Assembly: GCF_003003215.1 (NCBI RefSeq)
Contig: NZ_PVUF01000018.1
Span: 1 to 64,000 of the forward strand
DNA from: Tritonibacter scottomollicae
GTDB taxonomy: Bacteria; Pseudomonadota; Alphaproteobacteria; Rhodobacterales; Rhodobacteraceae
Reading direction: 5' to 3'
Length of the DNA stretch: 64,000 nt
This document shows, one piece after another, positions 63,361-64,000 of the stretch. The notes under the pieces were generated by a model. The model searched no databases, was not told where the DNA came from, and worked only from the letters and a program-made list of their open reading frames with translations. The position numbers were made by a program, and so were the translations under genes. Numbering within the stretch: the stretch's first letter is position 1; each line of letters opens with the position of its first letter.

Positions 63361-63427
63361 CGTCGCACCGATAGGGCTTTTTTCCGCAGCCGTCCGCCTA
63401 TACATGAGAGCAAACGGCGGAGAGACG

Positions 63428-64000
63428 ATGATATTTTGGATTTTGACCGGGCTGGTGACACTGACGATGGCAGGCATGCTGGCGCTGGTGTTGCTGCGCA
63501 ACAAGAACGGATCGGGGGAACCCGCCGCTGCTTATGATCTGCGCGTCTATCGCCAGCAGCTGAAGGATCTGGATCGCGACGTCGCCAGAGGCGTCGTCGG
63601 CGCCGAGGACGCGGATCGTCTGCGCACGGAAATCTCGCGCCGCATTCTGGCGGCCGATGCACAGGTTCAGGCCGCAGAGACCGGTCAGGACCAACCCAAT
63701 GGCCCAAGCCGCATCGCTGCCGTCCTGATGGTGGCGGTGATCGCGCTTGGCACCGCTGGCCTCTATTGGTGGTACGGTGCGCCCGGCTATGGCGACTACG
63801 GCCTTGACCGTCGCATGGCGCTCGCTGAACAGCGCGCCCAAACACGCCCCAGCCAGTCCGAAGCAGAGGCCCGCCAGCCTGAGGCCCCAGCGGCCGAGAT
63901 CGATCCAAACTATCGTCAGCTGGTGGTCGAACTGCGCAAAGCCACCGCGGATCGCCCCGATGATGCCCGCGGTCAGGCCCTTCTGGCGCAGCACGAGGCC
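63428..64000 (+). CDS. ccmI: Cytochrome c biogenesis protein CcmI (CycH), N-terminal part
   Basis: The first 191 residues are in the window; the gene runs off the right edge. The start MIFWILTGLVTLTMAGMLAL is TM1. The cytoplasmic loop follows with the CcmI mark YDLRVYRQQLKDLDRDVARG and GAEDADRLRTEISRRILAAD, then TM2 (IAAVLMVAVIALGTAGLYWW). The C-terminal TPR domain begins at LVVELRKATADRPDDARGQA. CcmI chaperones apocytochrome c to the CcmFH ligase. It lies apart from the ccmABCDG operon at 29-32 kb. Confidence 0.92.
   Translation, partial: MIFWILTGLVTLTMAGMLALVLLRNKNGSGEPAAAYDLRVYRQQLKDLDRDVARGVVGAEDADRLRTEISRRILAADAQVQAAETGQDQPNGPSRIAAVLMVAVIALGTAGLYWWYGAPGYGDYGLDRRMALAEQRAQTRPSQSEAEARQPEAPAAEIDPNYRQLVVELRKATADRPDDARGQALLAQHEA

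Noticed and set aside
63185-63427. Riboswitch in the soxB leader (minus strand)
   Set aside because: The aptamer-like blocks read only on the plus strand; the minus-strand sequence shows no matching core.

Overview
This 64 kb window looks like chromosome from a marine alphaproteobacterium of the Rhodobacteraceae (Roseobacter group). The evidence is a DddP-type DMSP lyase, a heterotetrameric sarcosine oxidase operon, the block yajC-secD-secF / Mth938-like gene / ccmABCDG, high GC with alphaproteobacterial codon use, and a short dispersed repeat ending in TATTT..GAAAAGATGAA. The genus cannot be fixed from sequence reading alone.

Left flank (1-5300): a decayed, horizontally acquired island against a tRNA-Leu(UAG) gene. 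It holds an IS5-like transposase running off the left edge, an IS3-family transposase tail that cuts into a small gene, two orphan minus-strand genes (one secreted, one lacking its 5' end), a GIY-YIG/T5orf172-type nuclease pseudogene with one internal amber codon, a small excisionase-like HTH gene and a tyrosine integrase. The integrase is killed by an in-frame stop and has also lost its catalytic Tyr (Asn) and a conserved active-site His (Pro).

Core (5677-64000), in order: nnr (NAD(P)HX repair, carrying an in-frame copy of the dispersed repeat); glnB-glnA; a lipoprotein; a short Hsp70-like ATPase and an MltB-type lytic transglycosylase; a DUF3445 haem N-demethylase-family gene divergent from dddP; EEP and Nudix genes; an alpha/beta hydrolase-OsmC fusion; purB; a secreted TPR protein and fliG; an LpxL-type acyltransferase; acnA; an SDR and an HxlR-controlled divergent pair; ccmA-ccmB-ccmC-ccmD-ccmG; secF-secD-yajC; serS; a helix-hairpin-helix protein with a lysine-rich tail; a desaturase; marC; der-bamB-yfgM-like; an RND pump with a perfect TGTGA-N6-TCACA site upstream; two paralogous secreted EF-hand proteins; an ATM1-like ABC exporter; a LysM protein; a LOG-family enzyme; a host-attachment-type protein with a small partner; sodB; soxB-(small membrane ORF)-soxD-soxA-soxG; and the 5' part of ccmI at the right edge.

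Functional themes are nitrogen assimilation (glnB/glnA), methylated-compound catabolism (dddP, sox, DUF3445), cytochrome c maturation (ccm), protein export and envelope assembly (sec, bamB, RND, LysM, LpxL) and redox protection (sodB, OsmC fusion). I found no CRISPR array, no rRNA and no complete unfamiliar defence or secretion system. The most unusual items are the protein-coding repeat inside nnr, the multiply inactivated integrase, the EF-hand paralog pair separated by a structured 570-bp gap, and a possible glycine-aptamer-like RNA in front of ccmI.
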